NCBI RefSeq assembly: GCF_033958435.1
Contig: NC_134150.1
Location: 37,381,501 to 37,445,500, forward strand
From: Carettochelys insculpta
Lineage: Eukaryota > Chordata > Testudines > Carettochelyidae
Direction: 5' to 3'
DNA length: 64,000 nt
Within the stretch, counting starts at the first letter, position 1. Each line of letters opens with the position of its first letter. The notes below the pieces were generated by a model. It saw only the letters and a list, made by a program, of their open reading frames with translations. It ran no database searches and was not told the origin of the DNA. The translations under genes and the position numbers were made by a program. Below, one piece after another: positions 22,076-34,516 of the stretch.

Positions 22076-22430
22076 TACAAAAGCAGTTTCTCCACTCTTG
22101 ATGTTCACACCTGCACATTAGCTACTGATAATTGGCCACATCCCCTCTGACTGAATTGACCCGATTTCACTTCTCTTGATGTTCACAGCTCCACAATAAC
22201 TGCTGATAATGGGCTACATCCTCCGTGACTGAACAGACCTTGTCAACTCTAGCCCTCACCTTGACTGAGACTCCCTCCTTCTCATAAACCCATATATTTA
22301 AACCTTCATCTGGAACCTCCCACTCGTGCATCTGACAAAGCTCATCTTTGCCCACAAAAGCTTATGCTTGAAAATATCTGTAGTGTAGACATACTCTGGG
22401 AGCACAGACGAACATGGCTACCTCTCTCTT
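21023..22430 (+). mobile_element. Penelope-like element, 3' half, plus strand, split by an RTE-like LINE
   Basis: Segment 1 (to about 21168) and segment 2 (from about 21748) are halves of one frame. The 3' untranslated part follows (22080-22330) and then the characteristic end CATCTGACAAAGCTC, TTGCCCACAAAAGCTTATGC and ACATGGCTACCTCTCT at 22330-22430. That end lets the isolated fragments at 3203, 14704, 16434, 37937, 39240, 51541 and 61345 be assigned to the same family. Confidence 0.7.
21169..21747 (-). pseudogene. RTE-like LINE C-terminal fragment, minus strand, inside the PLE
   Basis: Two minus-strand frames in tandem. The first (21603-21370) holds RKILRIEWMQNVTSEELYR and WKLQLFGHICRMNNE. 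The second (21373-21170) holds VFGIMDSSNRRGRPHKEW and VDDIVDWCGASLQ. This LGHI(x)R...GRPxxxW...W pattern is the post-RT C-terminus of RTE-type and related non-LTR retrotransposons. The frames differ by one base with a stop between, so it is decayed. The clade name is a judgement from motif style. Confidence 0.6.
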
Positions 22431-22485
22431 ATTATTCAGTACCCTGGGATAGTAGCTTGTTTATGTTGATTAGTAATGAACTTAA

Positions 22486-22745
22486 GGCTACGTACGGTTA
22501 CACTACAGCTATCTGTCTACAGAAGTTACTTTCGGAAGAGGTGTTCCGACAATGCTTATGTTGACGGATGTGTCTACACAAAAAAACAGATGGATCTTTT
22601 GATATGCTCTGTGGACAAAAGGTCCCCCAGGAGCATCTACACAGCTTTTGTTGACAGTTTCTGTGGACAAAATGCATTTTGTGTGTGTGCATGCTCCACA
22701 AGTTTTGTATACAAAACCCCAGTTTGGTCTACAAAACTCGCTGTA
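22486..22745. mobile_element. Harbinger-like fragment, left end preserved
   Basis: GGCTACGTACGGTTACACTAC follows TAA (22483-22485). The interior has GTCTACAGAAG, GTTGACGG, GTCTACAC, AGCATCTACACAG and TTGTGTGTGTGCATGCTCC. No right terminus found. Confidence 0.55.
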
Positions 22746-22749
22746 TTAA

Positions 22750-23410
22750 ATAGAACATTGTTCCAAAACTGAAAGCTTTTCCAAACAAGTTTCTACTCTG
22801 AGCAAATGTTTACACCCGTATTTATAAGTCCCCGTAACATTTAATGGCACTTAAATAGAAAATTGCTTGTGGGCACTGCAAAAACCATCTGATTTTAAAT
22901 TCATGTTCTGTCTTTTCTCTGCATTACCATAATTTTATTGCCTCAGGTTTAAAATTAACAGCTGCAAAGTAATCTGCTCATACTAGATGTTCTGTGAGCA
23001 GAATATGGTTTCAGTCAGAGTGGTGTAAACCTAGAGTGACTCCCTTGGAGTTATGCAGGACTACTCAGATCGGAATCTGATTTGACTCAGACCTGTTGAG
23101 GATTCAGTCCTGCAGACTCAGAGCCCTCTAGCCTTGATCTAGCAAAGCTCTTACACACTAATGTCAGTGGGCCTACACGCATACTTAAATGTGCTCAGTA
23201 AGTAGAAGGTTTGATCTCATAATAAGCAAGCCAGAGATGCCAAGCCATACCATCATAAAAGGGCTAATTATTTAATATACCAGCTGGCTATTTAATTTGT
23301 TCTCTCACACATTGATTGCATTGCCTATTAATCTAATCAAATGCCTGCTTTTGTCAGGCCTATGCCATTTATTAACATTGCTAGCAGAACCATGCCAGCT
23401 GCTTCAAACA
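22750..23410. other. About 660 bp without recognised feature
   Basis: Unique-looking AT-rich sequence, no motifs I can support. Confidence 0.45.
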
Positions 23411-23411
23411 C

Positions 23412-24570
23412 ACCATGGAAGAGAAGGGGACGAGGGAAGATTCCCTCATGGATGGATAACTGATTAAAAGATAGGAAACAAAAGGTAAGAGTAAATGCTC
23501 AGTTTTCAGAATGAAGAGGGGTAACTAGTGGTGCCCCCCTAAGGGTCCACATTGGGACCAATCATTTTATAAATGACCTGGAGAATGAGGTAAGCAGTGA
23601 GGTGGCAAAATTTGCAATTAATACCAACCTGCTGAAAATCATTAAGCATACTGCGAAGCACTTCAAAAGGTTCTCATAAGGCTAGGTGACTGGGCAACAA
23701 AATGGAAAATGAATTTTAATGCTGATAAATGCAAAGTAAAGCACATTGGACAAAATAATCCCATCTGTGTACACAAAATGATGGGGACTAATTGAGCTAT
23801 TACCACTCAAGAGAGATCTTGAAGTCATTGTGGATAGTTCTCTGAAAACATCCATACAGTGTGCAGTGGCAGTCAAAAATGCAAATAGAATGTTAGGAAT
23901 CATTTAAAAAGGGATAGAGAAGAAGACAGAGAATATCTTACTGCCTCTGTATAAATCCTTGGTAAACCCACATCTTGAACACTGAATAGAGATGTGTTTG
24001 CCTCATTTCAAAAAAAGATATCTTAGCATTGGAAAACGTTCAGAAAAGGGTAACAAAAATGATTAAGGGTTTGGAACAGGTGCCACCTGAAGAGAGATAT
24101 AAAAGATGGGAATATTCATCCTAAAAAAGAGGAGACTAAGTGGGGATATGATGATAGAGATCTATAAAATCATGACAGGTATAGAGAGGTGAATAAGAAA
24201 AAGTTATTTACTTATTCCAATAACATAAGAACTGGAGGGACACCAAATGAAATTAATTGGTAGCAGGTTTAGAACAACAACAGGAAGTATTTATTCACAC
24301 AGCACACAGTCAACCCGTGGAACTCTTTGCCAGAGGATGTTGTGAAGATCCAGATTTTAACAGCATTTACAAAGAGCTAGATAAATTCAAGGAGCATAGG
24401 CCCACTTACACATGCTAGCCCAGATGGACAGGAGTGGTGTCCTTAGCCTCTGTTTGTCAGAGGCTGGAAATGGATGAGAGAAAAGGGATCACTTGAGGAT
24501 TACCTGTTATGTTCATTCGCTCTTGAGCTTGATGGGCCTTTGGTCTGACCGAGTATGGTTGTTCTTATGT
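23412..24570 (+). mobile_element. CR1 LINE, 1.15-kb 3' part, plus strand (subfamily ending GGTCTGACCnAGTATGG)
   Basis: CR1 text is recognisable throughout: TCATTTTATAAATGACCTGG, AAATGAATTTTAATGCTGATAAATG, GGTAACAAAAATGATTAAGG, GGAACTCTTTGCCAGAGGATG, and the end GGCCTTTGGTCTGACCGAG...TTGTTCTTATGT. The RT tail is riddled with stops and frameshifts. It shares its 3' end with the fragment at 6105-6160 but differs from the 18682-19585 subfamily. Confidence 0.88.
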
Positions 24571-24577
24571 GTGGGAG

Positions 24578-24672
24578 CTGGTTTCTCAACTGATCTGTCC
24601 CCATTAGCCTGGAAGTCTTGCAGCCTATAGAGATGAAGCAGGGCCACTCATGCTATAGGTTTCCCATCGCTG
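24578..24672. mobile_element. Very short hAT-type element
   Basis: Starts CTGGTTTCTCAAC and ends GGTTTCCCATCGCTG. The following 8-mer CTCTAGAT fits the hAT target consensus nTCTAGAn, though the left flank does not repeat it. Confidence 0.4.
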
Positions 24673-25083
24673 CTCTAGATGCATGGTGGAAGAAAAGAAA
24701 AACTGAAGAAGGAATCAGAGAGGATGGGGGCTGAAGGACCAGACACAAACAGCTCTGATTTTTTTAATACCTAGCAGAAAACTTAATGTGAAATAAAGCA
24801 GTTAAAGGACATTTAAATTTACTGGAAAGGAGGGAACACGGGAGACATATTCTGAAGTTTGCTTAAGCCTTCAATCTACCTAAGGCCATCTTGGTTCACT
24901 GGGGAACAAGAGCAGTCAAATTGTACTACCATGCTTGTGAGCAGGCTTGGGGAAGAGTGTGCGTTTGAGCACGTATATCAAATGTTGCCCAAGGAAGGAT
25001 CGTGCTTTTATGGCCTATATTTTGCATCTTGTATAATGGTAGTAATACCTTTGTGTCAAACAGTCTACAAATGCCTTAGCTCC

Positions 25084-25683
25084 TGTCACAGAGTGTGGGG
25101 GTCACCAAGCCCTGCACCCCATCCACAGTCAGATGTGACTCTCATTCAGCTGTGAGAACAGAAGGTTTATTAGTTGACCATGACACAGCATAAAACAGAA
25201 TTGTCAGCATAGAAATCAGAAGCAGTCAGCACCATCCACCAGCAGGGAGAGAGGCCCCAGAGGGGGGTCCCTGAGCCAAAGCACTCACCCTCCTTCCTCT
25301 CTCTCCGGCCAGATGAGATTACCCCACTCAGCAGCCCAGCTCCAATTCGAATCAGCCCAGCCCCTCCTCCCTACTTTGTCCTGTTTCCTGAGGTTGCCTA
25401 GGTTACCAAAAGCAGGGCGGGCCACTGCCTACATGTGAGAAGTCATCCTACCAAAACTCCCATCACCACTACACACTGATGCTGTATCTAGGGCACCCAC
25501 CTTGGGATACTGCAGGACAATAGGAAACACACGCTGCCTAACCAGGGGAATAAAATCCTCACACACCCCACTGCTCCACAACTCCACACTTGCAAAGCTA
25601 TGAACTGGGGGCGACATTCTGGCCCCACTAATGTCCATGAGAGGTCTGCCACTGAACCGTGATGTCACCCTCAGAACCTAACA
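25084..25683 (-). mobile_element. Probable solo LTR of an LTR retroelement, minus strand
   Basis: A 600-bp block runs TG...CA on the minus strand, from TGTTAGGTTCTGAGG at 25683 down to 25084. A polyadenylation signal AATAAACC lies at about 25165-25172 in antisense, about 80 bp before the 3' end, as expected for an R/U5 junction. It is GC-richer than its flanks. I see no internal retroviral frame beside it and no clear target duplication, so 'solo LTR' is an inference from layout. Confidence 0.45.
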
Positions 25684-25999
25684 CTGACTAGTTAGTTGCA
25701 CATCAGGCCTGTTAATGCTGCCTTGTTATATCCTTCCTGGATAACAGAAGGAAGAAAGAGGCATCCTTTCCAAAGGGAACCCCAGTCACTTGTGTAGAGA
25801 AAAAGGCTTTTCTGTGCTATGTTCAAGTACCTGTATGCAGATACCTACGTGCTCTCTCGTTCCTTCTGAAGCATCGTCACATGTCGGGATTTGGAGACCT
25901 TGAGTTCTGGTGTATGAAAACTCCCACTGTAATCTTTGAAAGTCCTGATTCTTATTGACAGTAAGTCACCCTGATTTCACAGTGCAAAGAGGCCTTAAG

Positions 26000-26505
26000 G
26001 TTACAGCCAATCTTTTGGAAGGGGAATTTAAATGACCTGGATCAGAACTGTTTAATGAGGCACTGATATGAATATTCAGCACCTCCTTAAAATAATGGCG
26101 GCCAGTCACATTACAACTGTTCTGCTTTCAAAATGAAAACTGGCCATGTAGCCATGGGTGCTTCGAAATAAACCCCTGACTTTGAAATTCACTTATTCCC
26201 AAAATGAATTCCTATCCCAGATGAGGAAGAATGCCTTTTTCCTAAAGATTCCTTCAGAAGAAAATGTGTGTAGATGTCCTGGGGGCCCTTTTTTGAAAAG
26301 AGCAGTCCTCATGGAGCCTGATTTTTTGATCTCTGAACTGTTCTTTCAAAACAGCAGGGGTTCTGTGGTCACTTGCTCTTGAAAGAGTGGAACAATCTTT
26401 TGATGTGCTTTTTTGTGTGTGGAAGTGCTCTTTCGAAAGAAGTTTTTTTGGAAGAGATCGTCTGGAAGAATTCATTTAGAAGGACTGCTGTAGTGAAGAT
26501 GTAGC
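26000..26505. mobile_element. Harbinger-like element, degraded
   Basis: The right end GTGAAGATGTAGCC is at 26505. The right half (26250-26505) parallels 14960-15205: AAAATGTGTGTAGATG, CTTTTTTGTGTGTGGA, GGAAGAGATC. The left half contains TTTAATGAGGCACTGATATG and ACTTTGAAATTC typical of the family; its left end is near 25997-26015 (AAGGTTACAGCC). Confidence 0.6.
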
Positions 26506-26509
26506 CTTT

Positions 26510-27270
26510 GTGTGCACATATGATTGCTCCTACAGGTCTTTAAAAAGGGCTTGGCGGAGGAAACCTCCAAGTCATGGCAAAGCGATGGAGCTGACCCATT
26601 ACAGTGCATGCAACGATTCAGTAAAGACAACACTGAAGCAGACGTTTGTGATGAATTTCTCTATTTAAAGCTGATTACAACAACGTAGCTCTTCAGTCCA
26701 TTAGGGATTGCTGCAGAGTGACAAAGGAGATGGCATGTGATATCATGTTCAGACAGCATCATAACAACAGGTGTCACAGCATCTGCTTTTAGCACTTCCC
26801 AAGCCAGCGAGGGTCTGTAAGCATTGATTGCAGAGCCATAATCGCCTGCTACATTTCGTTATTGTTCATTCCAGCATGTGTTCAAATGGCATAAAACGGA
26901 AAAAACATTTGAATTGCCCTTTCAGAGTTAACCAGCCAAAAAACCCCAAAAAATCTAAAAACAAAACAACTTGAAGGCTGGGATAAAAACTGCGATAAAA
27001 ACCCCAACCTTTCAATTTTAGAGATGAGCCAAGACGAAAGCCTGTATTGTAATTAAGAAGCTAACATTTGCATCAAGTACCACTTTATAAAATCCATCTA
27101 TCCATCTATGTGTGCTCTGTATGTCTTGGATTGTTTATAACAATTAAAATACAATAATTAGAAATAAAACAGAAAATAAAAACCACAAAGTAACTGGCCA
27201 GCGAGGACCATGGAGCCTAGAAAAAATCATTTAAAGTTAATAAAAACTAATCTAAGCCTGGTATTGTGGT
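26510..27270. other. About 760 bp without recognised feature
   Basis: AT-rich; an A-rich stretch at 26935-26975. No gene or element recognised. Confidence 0.45.
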
Positions 27271-27284
27271 TGTCTCTCATACCT

Positions 27285-27425
27285 GGAGACTCTGGTTAAG
27301 AGGAGATCGTGGATCAGACATGAAAATCTTGTATGACCATGGGCAAGTCATTCTTTTTCAGTTCTCCATCTGTAAAACTGAAGCTAATTGTACATTCTGA
27401 AACATATTACAATGATAAAATCTTT
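27285..27425 (+). mobile_element. SINE fragment (MIR/Cry-like tail)
   Basis: GGGCAAGTCATTCTTTTTCA and TCCATCTGTAAAACTGAAGC match the conserved 'GGGCAAGTCA...CCATCTGTAAAATG' region of tRNA-derived amniote SINEs. The tRNA head is decayed. Confidence 0.6.
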
Positions 27426-28214
27426 AGTATGGATGAAAAATACAGATATGATGGTGAAAGGACAATTTATATATCAAGTTAGATAGGTATCTCTGGCCCT
27501 TGCCCACCTTATATATATCCTTGTATTTGGAATACGGACCTTGTTAACTTTTTGTGATGTTGATTCTTTTAATGGTAATCTAGCTGCTAACGGGAACCCA
27601 TGAAGCATATTATTCCAGAAATGTTGGTATCTTCAGAATTTGGTGCTTGTGGTTGGGCCAGCAAAAGTGATATCAATGTTCAACCCCACAAAAAGATCTG
27701 GAAACACAGAAACCACAGGAAAAGAAGAAGTAAAAATAATGAGATAAAATGAAAAAGGTAGTTCCAGAGGCTATTGGAACATGGCTGGAGCAATGAGGCA
27801 TTTCACTTCAAGGGTCCTCATTTTAACTTGGCCCATGTACATTGAAAAGTGTTAACAAGTTCACTCTTGGGGCTGTTTATCAGCCAACTTTTAGCTGAGC
27901 TTGTGCTGGTGGAGAGGCAAAGACGACTCAAGGAGACTTCTCTCCTCTCTTTTACATGGTGCTATGCTGGCCAATTTCAGTCCAGGTAGGAGATGCAAGG
28001 AACATATTGGATTAATTAGCTATTTTAGTGAGGCTGGGGAGAAAGATGAGGGCTAGGGGGAGCTACCTTAGCTCACTCTTAAAGTGTGGGGAACCTGACA
28101 ACCAAGAAAGTCTCCAGAACAATGATTCCTTCTGGGGTTCCACCCTGTGACCCCAAAATGATCAGTGTCCTTAATCCATGATCTAGCCTTTGTTGTCTAT
28201 AGGACAGAGAAAAT

Positions 28215-28690
28215 CATGTCAAATGACTTTCTAAGAAGGAGTACTGAAGAGAGGGATCTTGGGGGTCATAGTGGATCACAAGATAAATATGAGTCTAAAG
28301 TGTGATATCATTACAAAAAAGCATGCATCGTTCTGGCAGGACTGTTATAAATAAGACATGAGAAGTAATTCTACTTTACTCTGTGCTGATTAGGCCTCAG
28401 CTAGAGTATTGTGGTCTGTCCTAGGCACCACATTTCAAGAAAGATAAAGACAAATTGGAGAAGGTCCAGAGCAGAGCAACAAAAAATGCTTAAAGGTCTA
28501 GACAACATGACCTATGAGGGAAGATTGAAAGAACTGGGTTTGTTTAGTCTGGAAAAGAGAAGACCAAAGGAGGATATTATAATAGCATTCAAGTATTTAC
28601 GAGGTTGTTACAAGGAGGAGATATTTCCTGGGGTTGATACAAAGAATCTGGAGAAATTATTTCATGTAGTTAGAGGATTTCAGTAATGGT
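28215..28690 (+). mobile_element. CR1 LINE fragment, plus strand
   Basis: GGTCATAGTGGATCACAAG, TAGGCCTCAGCTAGAGTATTG, AAATTGGAGAAGGTCCAGAG and GAACTGGGTTTGTTTAG parallel 18900-19290 of the plus-strand CR1. It breaks off before the 3' end. A 91-codon frame is the residual C-terminus with frameshifts. Confidence 0.85.
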
Positions 28691-29015
28691 GATTCTAGCA
28701 GAACAGCATTTTATACTTTAAATATATGCACATATAAACAGTTCAAAGTATGGACAGACATTTAAGAGACACATGTAAATATCCATTAAAATGCAACATA
28801 AATAGTTTATGTCCTGAAAAGTTAAATCAGGCATGGGAGGTGTTAATTATTAACATGATTTTTATAGTATGGAGAAATATACCCCTAGGGATGTTTTTCC
28901 TGGAGAATTAATTGCAGAATTTGCAGGAAATCACTACAGATGAAGAGGCTGCTTGTCAGAGTTTAACGTATTTTAGAAATGGACAAATGTTGATACATAA
29001 TGAATGGCTTTAGAT

Positions 29016-29172
29016 CCGTGGTGTCCAACACACTAGCCACATGTCTCTATTTGGTCCATTGAGTGTGACTAGTTGGTTTGAACAATAAATTAATTTTCAT
29101 AATAACATGGCTAGTTCACTCTAGCAGTAGCCACTGTGGTGGGTACGGCTTCAGAACTGGTTGGACACCATG
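29016..29172. mobile_element. Short hAT-like MITE (about 155 bp)
   Basis: Termini CCGTGGTGTCCAAC and GTTGGACACCATGG are inverted complements over GGTGTCCAAC. CACTAGCCACATG on the left is answered by AGTAGCCACTGTGG on the right. Flanks TTTAGATC and GGTTAGGG do not match. Confidence 0.6.
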
Positions 29173-29179
29173 GGTTAGG

Positions 29180-31560
29180 GTATGGCGTTTCTGTTCTGAA
29201 CTTAGTGACATGGCCACAGATGCTAAATAAAGAAGGTCCCCTTGGTTACGTAAGAGCTAGAGAGAAGTATCTCGCTTAAAGCTGGATTATAAAATCCCAG
29301 GCAAAGTAGAGTATTAGCCAATAGCTTCACATCTGGAGTCAGAAATCAAGTGGGGGTAGGGGAGGTGTTCATTAAAATAGATCTGCAGAACAGCTAAGAT
29401 GATTATTGAAACTGCTTTGCAAGATTAAAGACATGCAACATTCTGTCAGGCCATTTTTTCTCCTGTGGCTGGACAAAAGGCCTTTATGGGGCTGTGGTTC
29501 AGGAAGGGACTGCTCAGACTTCTCCAGGGCTCAGAACAAAACTGATTGTGTGGCCAGAGTTCACTGAAAGGGAGAGAAGAGCAGTAAGTGGGGTGTGCCG
29601 TGGTGATGGTAGGGATGTTCTGTCTAGCTTACTCTTTGAATGTATGGCTTCTTCTCTTACAATCTTATCCTTTATGTAGGGATGTCTAAGCCACAACTGA
29701 GCTATGAATTGATCCCTTATAGATTTACTTATTTTACACAATGTAGATGTAAATTGATCTTCCTGGATAGTGCTCTGAGCCTCTTGAAGTTGCTCGAAAT
29801 TTGCAAAGTTAAGTGAAATTACAGAAGTAACAGAAAGCTTGTAGATCTTTTTCCTTGCCAGGGATAGTAACTGCAGACAGATCTATACATTTCATAGGGC
29901 AGAATTAAAGATCACAACATGAAACCCAATCAGTAAAAGAGGTGTTTGATTCATGGGCAGAAAAATATCAGTGAATATGATTGTAAAGTCCAACTCAAGT
30001 CCATCTCAAATTGGTGGGACTAATTTATCTTTTTTGTTCATAATCTTTGAACTTTCAGATGCTCCTTTCTTCTTTACAGTTGTTTGTGAAGCTATTGCTA
30101 CTTGTAGAAATACCCATAACAGGGAGAGAATATTAATATTCACTTATTGCTGGGTAAATCAAAGTTTTATTCATCCAGTCAGGAACAGAAATAATTTTCA
30201 GTCAGGGTACAGACAACCAGGTGTCGTTATGTGACTAATCACACATAATGAATAATCATGGTGATTTATTCCCAGACCATCCAGAGGCTGCAATTTACTC
30301 AGACAAATGACGTGACAAACAATTAGGACTAACAAACCCATTCAGGGACACTGCAATCAGTAAGAAGGTTACATTCATCAAAGAAATGGTTACTGATCAT
30401 TTTTGCAGCTCTACCTAATTCCCAGAGCTGGGAAAATGCTGACTTCTTGTTGAGCCATTCTAATTAACTGCAACATGAAGACACAGCACCACTGTTTGTA
30501 TGTGGAGAGCTCACAGAACATTACTTTAAGAGCATATGTTAGGGATGACTATAGGACTATTACATTAGACATAAGGATTCTTACAATTACTTGATTATGT
30601 TCCATAGGTTGTTTACCAGTGGATAACAACACAGATACAGCTTTACCTGTGTTTGGCTGTTAGTCTATGTTCACAGTTGTTTAAACCACTGCCAGTTTCT
30701 AAAATACACTTTTCTCCCTGTACTTTTAGGGTGAGCACCTCTGATTTGGAGATGTTATTTAAGGAACTGTTCCTATACGGGTCCCCGGGCTCTCTTGTGA
30801 CAGGTTACCATAATTCAATACAAACACAGGTTAAATATTTTTGCTTCCTCCATCAGCAGAAGCAGGAGAATGTGAATGGGTTTCACCTCTCATCTTGTCA
30901 CCAGTAAAGAGAAAAAACTCACAAAGCCAATTATGCAGGCCATTAAGTGCATCGAATGGCTATCTCAGCATGCAGTTTAGGAACCTAGTTCAGTGCTTCC
31001 CCTGTAAATAATAAAATACAGTGGATCTATGGAAATTAAATTCTTAAAAGGTGGTGAGGTCATCTGCACAGATTCAGGGCACTCTTCATCTAGAAAGCCT
31101 GCATTTTGGAAACAAGGCATAGTTATATAACATTCTTCAATCCGCGTTACACATCAGCTTTGTTGCATCAAGCTTTTTTCCATTATTCTAATAATCTGCA
31201 TCTCCAGCTTCACACAGTTTATCTGAGAAAGGTAAATAGGTAAAAACAAATGAAGCCTGGATTTTATAAACCGTCTTCATTGCTTGTGAAGCTATAATGA
31301 ATAGAAGTTGCCTTATCTAAGTGCAGTTTAGTTCTTAGCTAATATTAATGCTTTCCTTCCCATGATCTAATTCAGCATAATGGAAAGGATTTGTTAGAGA
31401 TTAGGGGTGGAGGGACAGTTTAGGATGAATTTGTAGTCCTCAGAATTGATCCTGGTGCCGCGGAAGTCAATGGGAGTTTTACCATCAGCTTTAATGAGAG
31501 CAGGAGCCCCTTGTCCCAGAAATTAAAAACCAAAAAAAAAAAAAAATTCAGAAAAGGGGT
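29180..31560. other. About 2.4 kb without recognised gene
   Basis: Unique-looking, AT-rich. Near 31440-31500 a TCAATGGGAGTTTTACC motif belongs to an old, widely scattered repeat; an A-run lies at 31534-31547. Frames of 60-93 codons (for example 29953-30234) show no family resemblance. Confidence 0.45.
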
Positions 31561-31577
31561 CACATGTTATTCTAGAG

Positions 31578-32170
31578 CAGGGGTCAGCAACCTTTCCAAG
31601 GCAGAATGCGGAAATCTGATTTTTTTACCTCTGTGTATGGACTGAGTGCCATTGGTCCTTTTTAAAGTCACTATGGCTACAGCCACACAGCCAAGTAATT
31701 TCAAGATAACAGCTGTTTTTTCAAGATAACTTTGCTGATGTCTATACTATGCACACACTATTTCAAAATAAATTCAAAATAGTGATTCTACCCATGAGGG
31801 GAGGTTATCTTTCAGGTAGAGGGGTGACATTCCCTTAAGTAAATCAATGGAGTTAGAGGGTGCAAGGCACTTCAAGGGATCGCATAGCGCCAAGTTGAGG
31901 AGGGGGTGGAGAAATTCTAGCTGCAGGCCAAATGTGGCTCATCAGGGTTAGCTGCTGGCAGGCCCCCAGACAGTTAGTCTACAGCCTTGGAGCCTGGCAA
32001 CTCCCACTGGCTAGCATTCACCGTTCGGGGACAATGGGAGCTGCAGGAAGTGGCGCAGGCCAGGCCACTGTTTCCTGGATGCCTCACTGGCTGGGAGTGG
32101 TGAAACACTGCTAACAGGAGCTGCGAGAGACCATACCTCTGGCTGTGCAGATAAACTAACTTTCTCATGG
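31578..32170. mobile_element. hAT element, left terminus, with nested Harbinger-like insert
   Basis: CAGGGGTCAGCAACCTTTCC starts at 31578, directly after TTCTAGAG, which fits the hAT target consensus. From about 31675 (GGCTACAGCCACAC) to about 31835 the text is Harbinger-like (TTTCAAAATAAATTCAAAAT, GAGGGGAGGTTATC). hAT-like text of a second kind (31905-32170: GGCCAAATGTGGCTC, GGGACAATGGGAGCTGC) follows, resembling 990-1323. No right terminus seen. Confidence 0.5.
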
Positions 32171-32179
32171 CCCATCAGA

Positions 32180-34315
32180 GGCTATCCCATTGGAGGCTCC
32201 CACCCCGGGAATAAGGGAATAATGGGAAAGGAACTTTGCAATTTTTTTTTACTTTTTTTTTTAGACTGGCTGATCCTGGATTGGGATCAAGCTGGTTTGA
32301 TCTATCTAGCACTGCAATTTGATCACTTTTAACCCAGGCAGGTTAACTGAAGGTTGGTCAGCCATGTGTCATGGAATGTAGGGGTTCTTGTGCTCTCAAG
32401 GGTACAGTTGGCTCAGAAATGGTTTGAATATAACTCTTTGTGCTCTGTGTTGAGAAATGAGATACAATCTTCTTCCCTCTGCTATTTAGTTAGCTAATTG
32501 GTAAAGTTCTCTGTTTGAAGAACTAGTTTATTAATTGACAGACTTTTCTTGTGCTAATAATGGGGCTAGTACAACAGGTGTTCTTTAATAATTGTAGGCT
32601 TGCTATGAATGGAAACCATCAACTGAGGTATACAAGCCACCGACTCTCAAGGTACAAACACCCTCCTTCTCCCCACAGAGTAATGTTTATTCATCCCTTC
32701 GTCTTGCAAACTGCGTCAAACACAATCCATGGAACTCACAAGGTGTGTTTCCAAAAGGGTGTATGGGAACCAAAGGTTACAGCAAGGAATTCTGGGAAAG
32801 GAAGCAATTCATTGTCAATATGACTGGGAGAGGCCTAGAGGAAATAAGAAGTAATGAACACCCCTAGCGATTTAGTCTCAGTCAATTCACAGGCTGAGGA
32901 GATTTAGAGAAACAATGGCTGGTCCTGGGCCTCTCTAGTAAGACAAGACACCTGAAAGGAATAGGACCTACTGTGGGGTCTTTCTGGGCAAAGGTCCTGG
33001 AAAGGGTTATGAAAGAGGCATGTACCCCAATGAAGAGGTTGTGTTTTGGAAACACTACCAGAGATTACAGGAAGAACTGAAGAGAACAGGAGTTGCTTAT
33101 GGGCTCCGGAAGTGTAGTGCTAACTGGCTATTTGTGAACCTTTCCATCAAGGGTTGAAGGTCAAGAGCTTTCACTATGTTATTGTTTATCCCAGGTGAGA
33201 GAAGTTTACTCTGGAGAAGCCATAGAGCTCCTCTATTTAGGTTCTAATGCTTTCCTATCACCATTATATCTGAGCACCTTCCATAGGACTTTCAGAGACA
33301 TGACTAGCAGCTGCCTTGTGTGGCTTCCTCTTTTTCTCAGGATTAGAACTTCATGTACTGTGTTGTTTTGGTATGACTGGAAGGCTAAACAACCAATCAG
33401 GGAAACTGAGGTCGCATCTGGCCCAGATGAAAAGAAGCATTAAAATACTGTTCACTTGTGATCTCTAAAATGGATGTGGTCTGAATTGATAAGGACCTTA
33501 TTTCTTAACTGATGTGAAAGAAATCCCTCTCCAGTTTATTGGCTTTTTGCATCACTGCCCTCAAAATACATTTACAAACCCACTCTTCCTTTAAATATTG
33601 CCGGCCTTTTTTCTTTGCAACATTTTGTATTTGTCACATTATTTTCTAATGCTGTTTATACTTCTACTAAGTTCCACTCTTGCCCGAAGGGAATTTCTTT
33701 TAGCACTCTCCATCTATTTACCTGCTATCCCAACAACTTAATCTGAGATTTCGTTCCACTTCGAAACTAGCTGTAAGTGAGTGTGCGGGGGTTCCCTTCT
33801 CTTGTTTGGTTTAGCATGAGTGGCTCTGCTAAATTTTTCCACACAGGTGTTTTTCAGCAAGTGCTTCTTTGCAAGTTTATTGGAATTAATAGTCCAGAAG
33901 TCCTTAGGTGCTGCACAAACACAGAAAAAAAAAGAACCCTACAGCCATTTATATCTTGTGTTTCAATTAATCAAATTCCATAGACACTCAGATTATAAGG
34001 TCTTTGGTGCACAAATAAGCTGTATGTTTTGTTGTTTGTACAGTGCCTTGCACAATGCTAGTGCATGAGATGCCTAGACACTATCATAATACAAATATTA
34101 GTGTTGCTTTACCATAGTAGCCGTGACAGTGAGGTCTGGACTGTCAAATGCAGTGTCTTGGGCAAATTAATTTTAGCTAATTTACTGGCTAAATAGAATC
34201 CAGCTACGTGGATGGAAGATGTTCACCTCCCCTTCTCCCCATCTCTCCCTGCCCAGGAAAACACATGTGCAGCAAGATGCAGAGCAGCTCATTAATTAGG
34301 CAGTATTCTTCCTTT
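32180..34315. other. About 2.1 kb without recognised gene
   Basis: T-run at 32242-32262. A fragment at 33880-34110 (CACAAACACAGAAAAAAAAAG, then TACAGTGCCTTGCAC) belongs to the repeat family noted at 1405-1500. The remainder shows nothing I can name. Confidence 0.45.
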
Positions 34316-34321
34316 TAAAGG

Positions 34322-34470
34322 CTTGACTACACTAGAGAAATTTGGACTGGTGTAACCAGATACCTGTACCTATGCTAATACAAATCTTTATTGAGGATTC
34401 AGTTTAATTAGATAAATAACACTATTGCAATGGTGCTGTAGCACAGTATTCCCTTGATTGTGTATAATCT
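34322..34470. mobile_element. Possible Harbinger-like left end, degraded
   Basis: GGCTTGACTACACTAG resembles GGCTATGTCTACACTAG. Nothing diagnostic follows and no right end is found. Confidence 0.35.
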
Positions 34471-34516
34471 AAATCATCTGGAATTCTTCAGGCTGTGAAT
34501 GTTACATTATATTGGT

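Noticed and set aside
25084..25683. Complete endogenous retrovirus
   Set aside because: Only an LTR-like block is visible; no gag, pol or env frame and no second LTR nearby.
27075..27200. A/T-rich origin or scaffold attachment site
   Set aside because: AT-richness alone is common in this window and gives no specific support.
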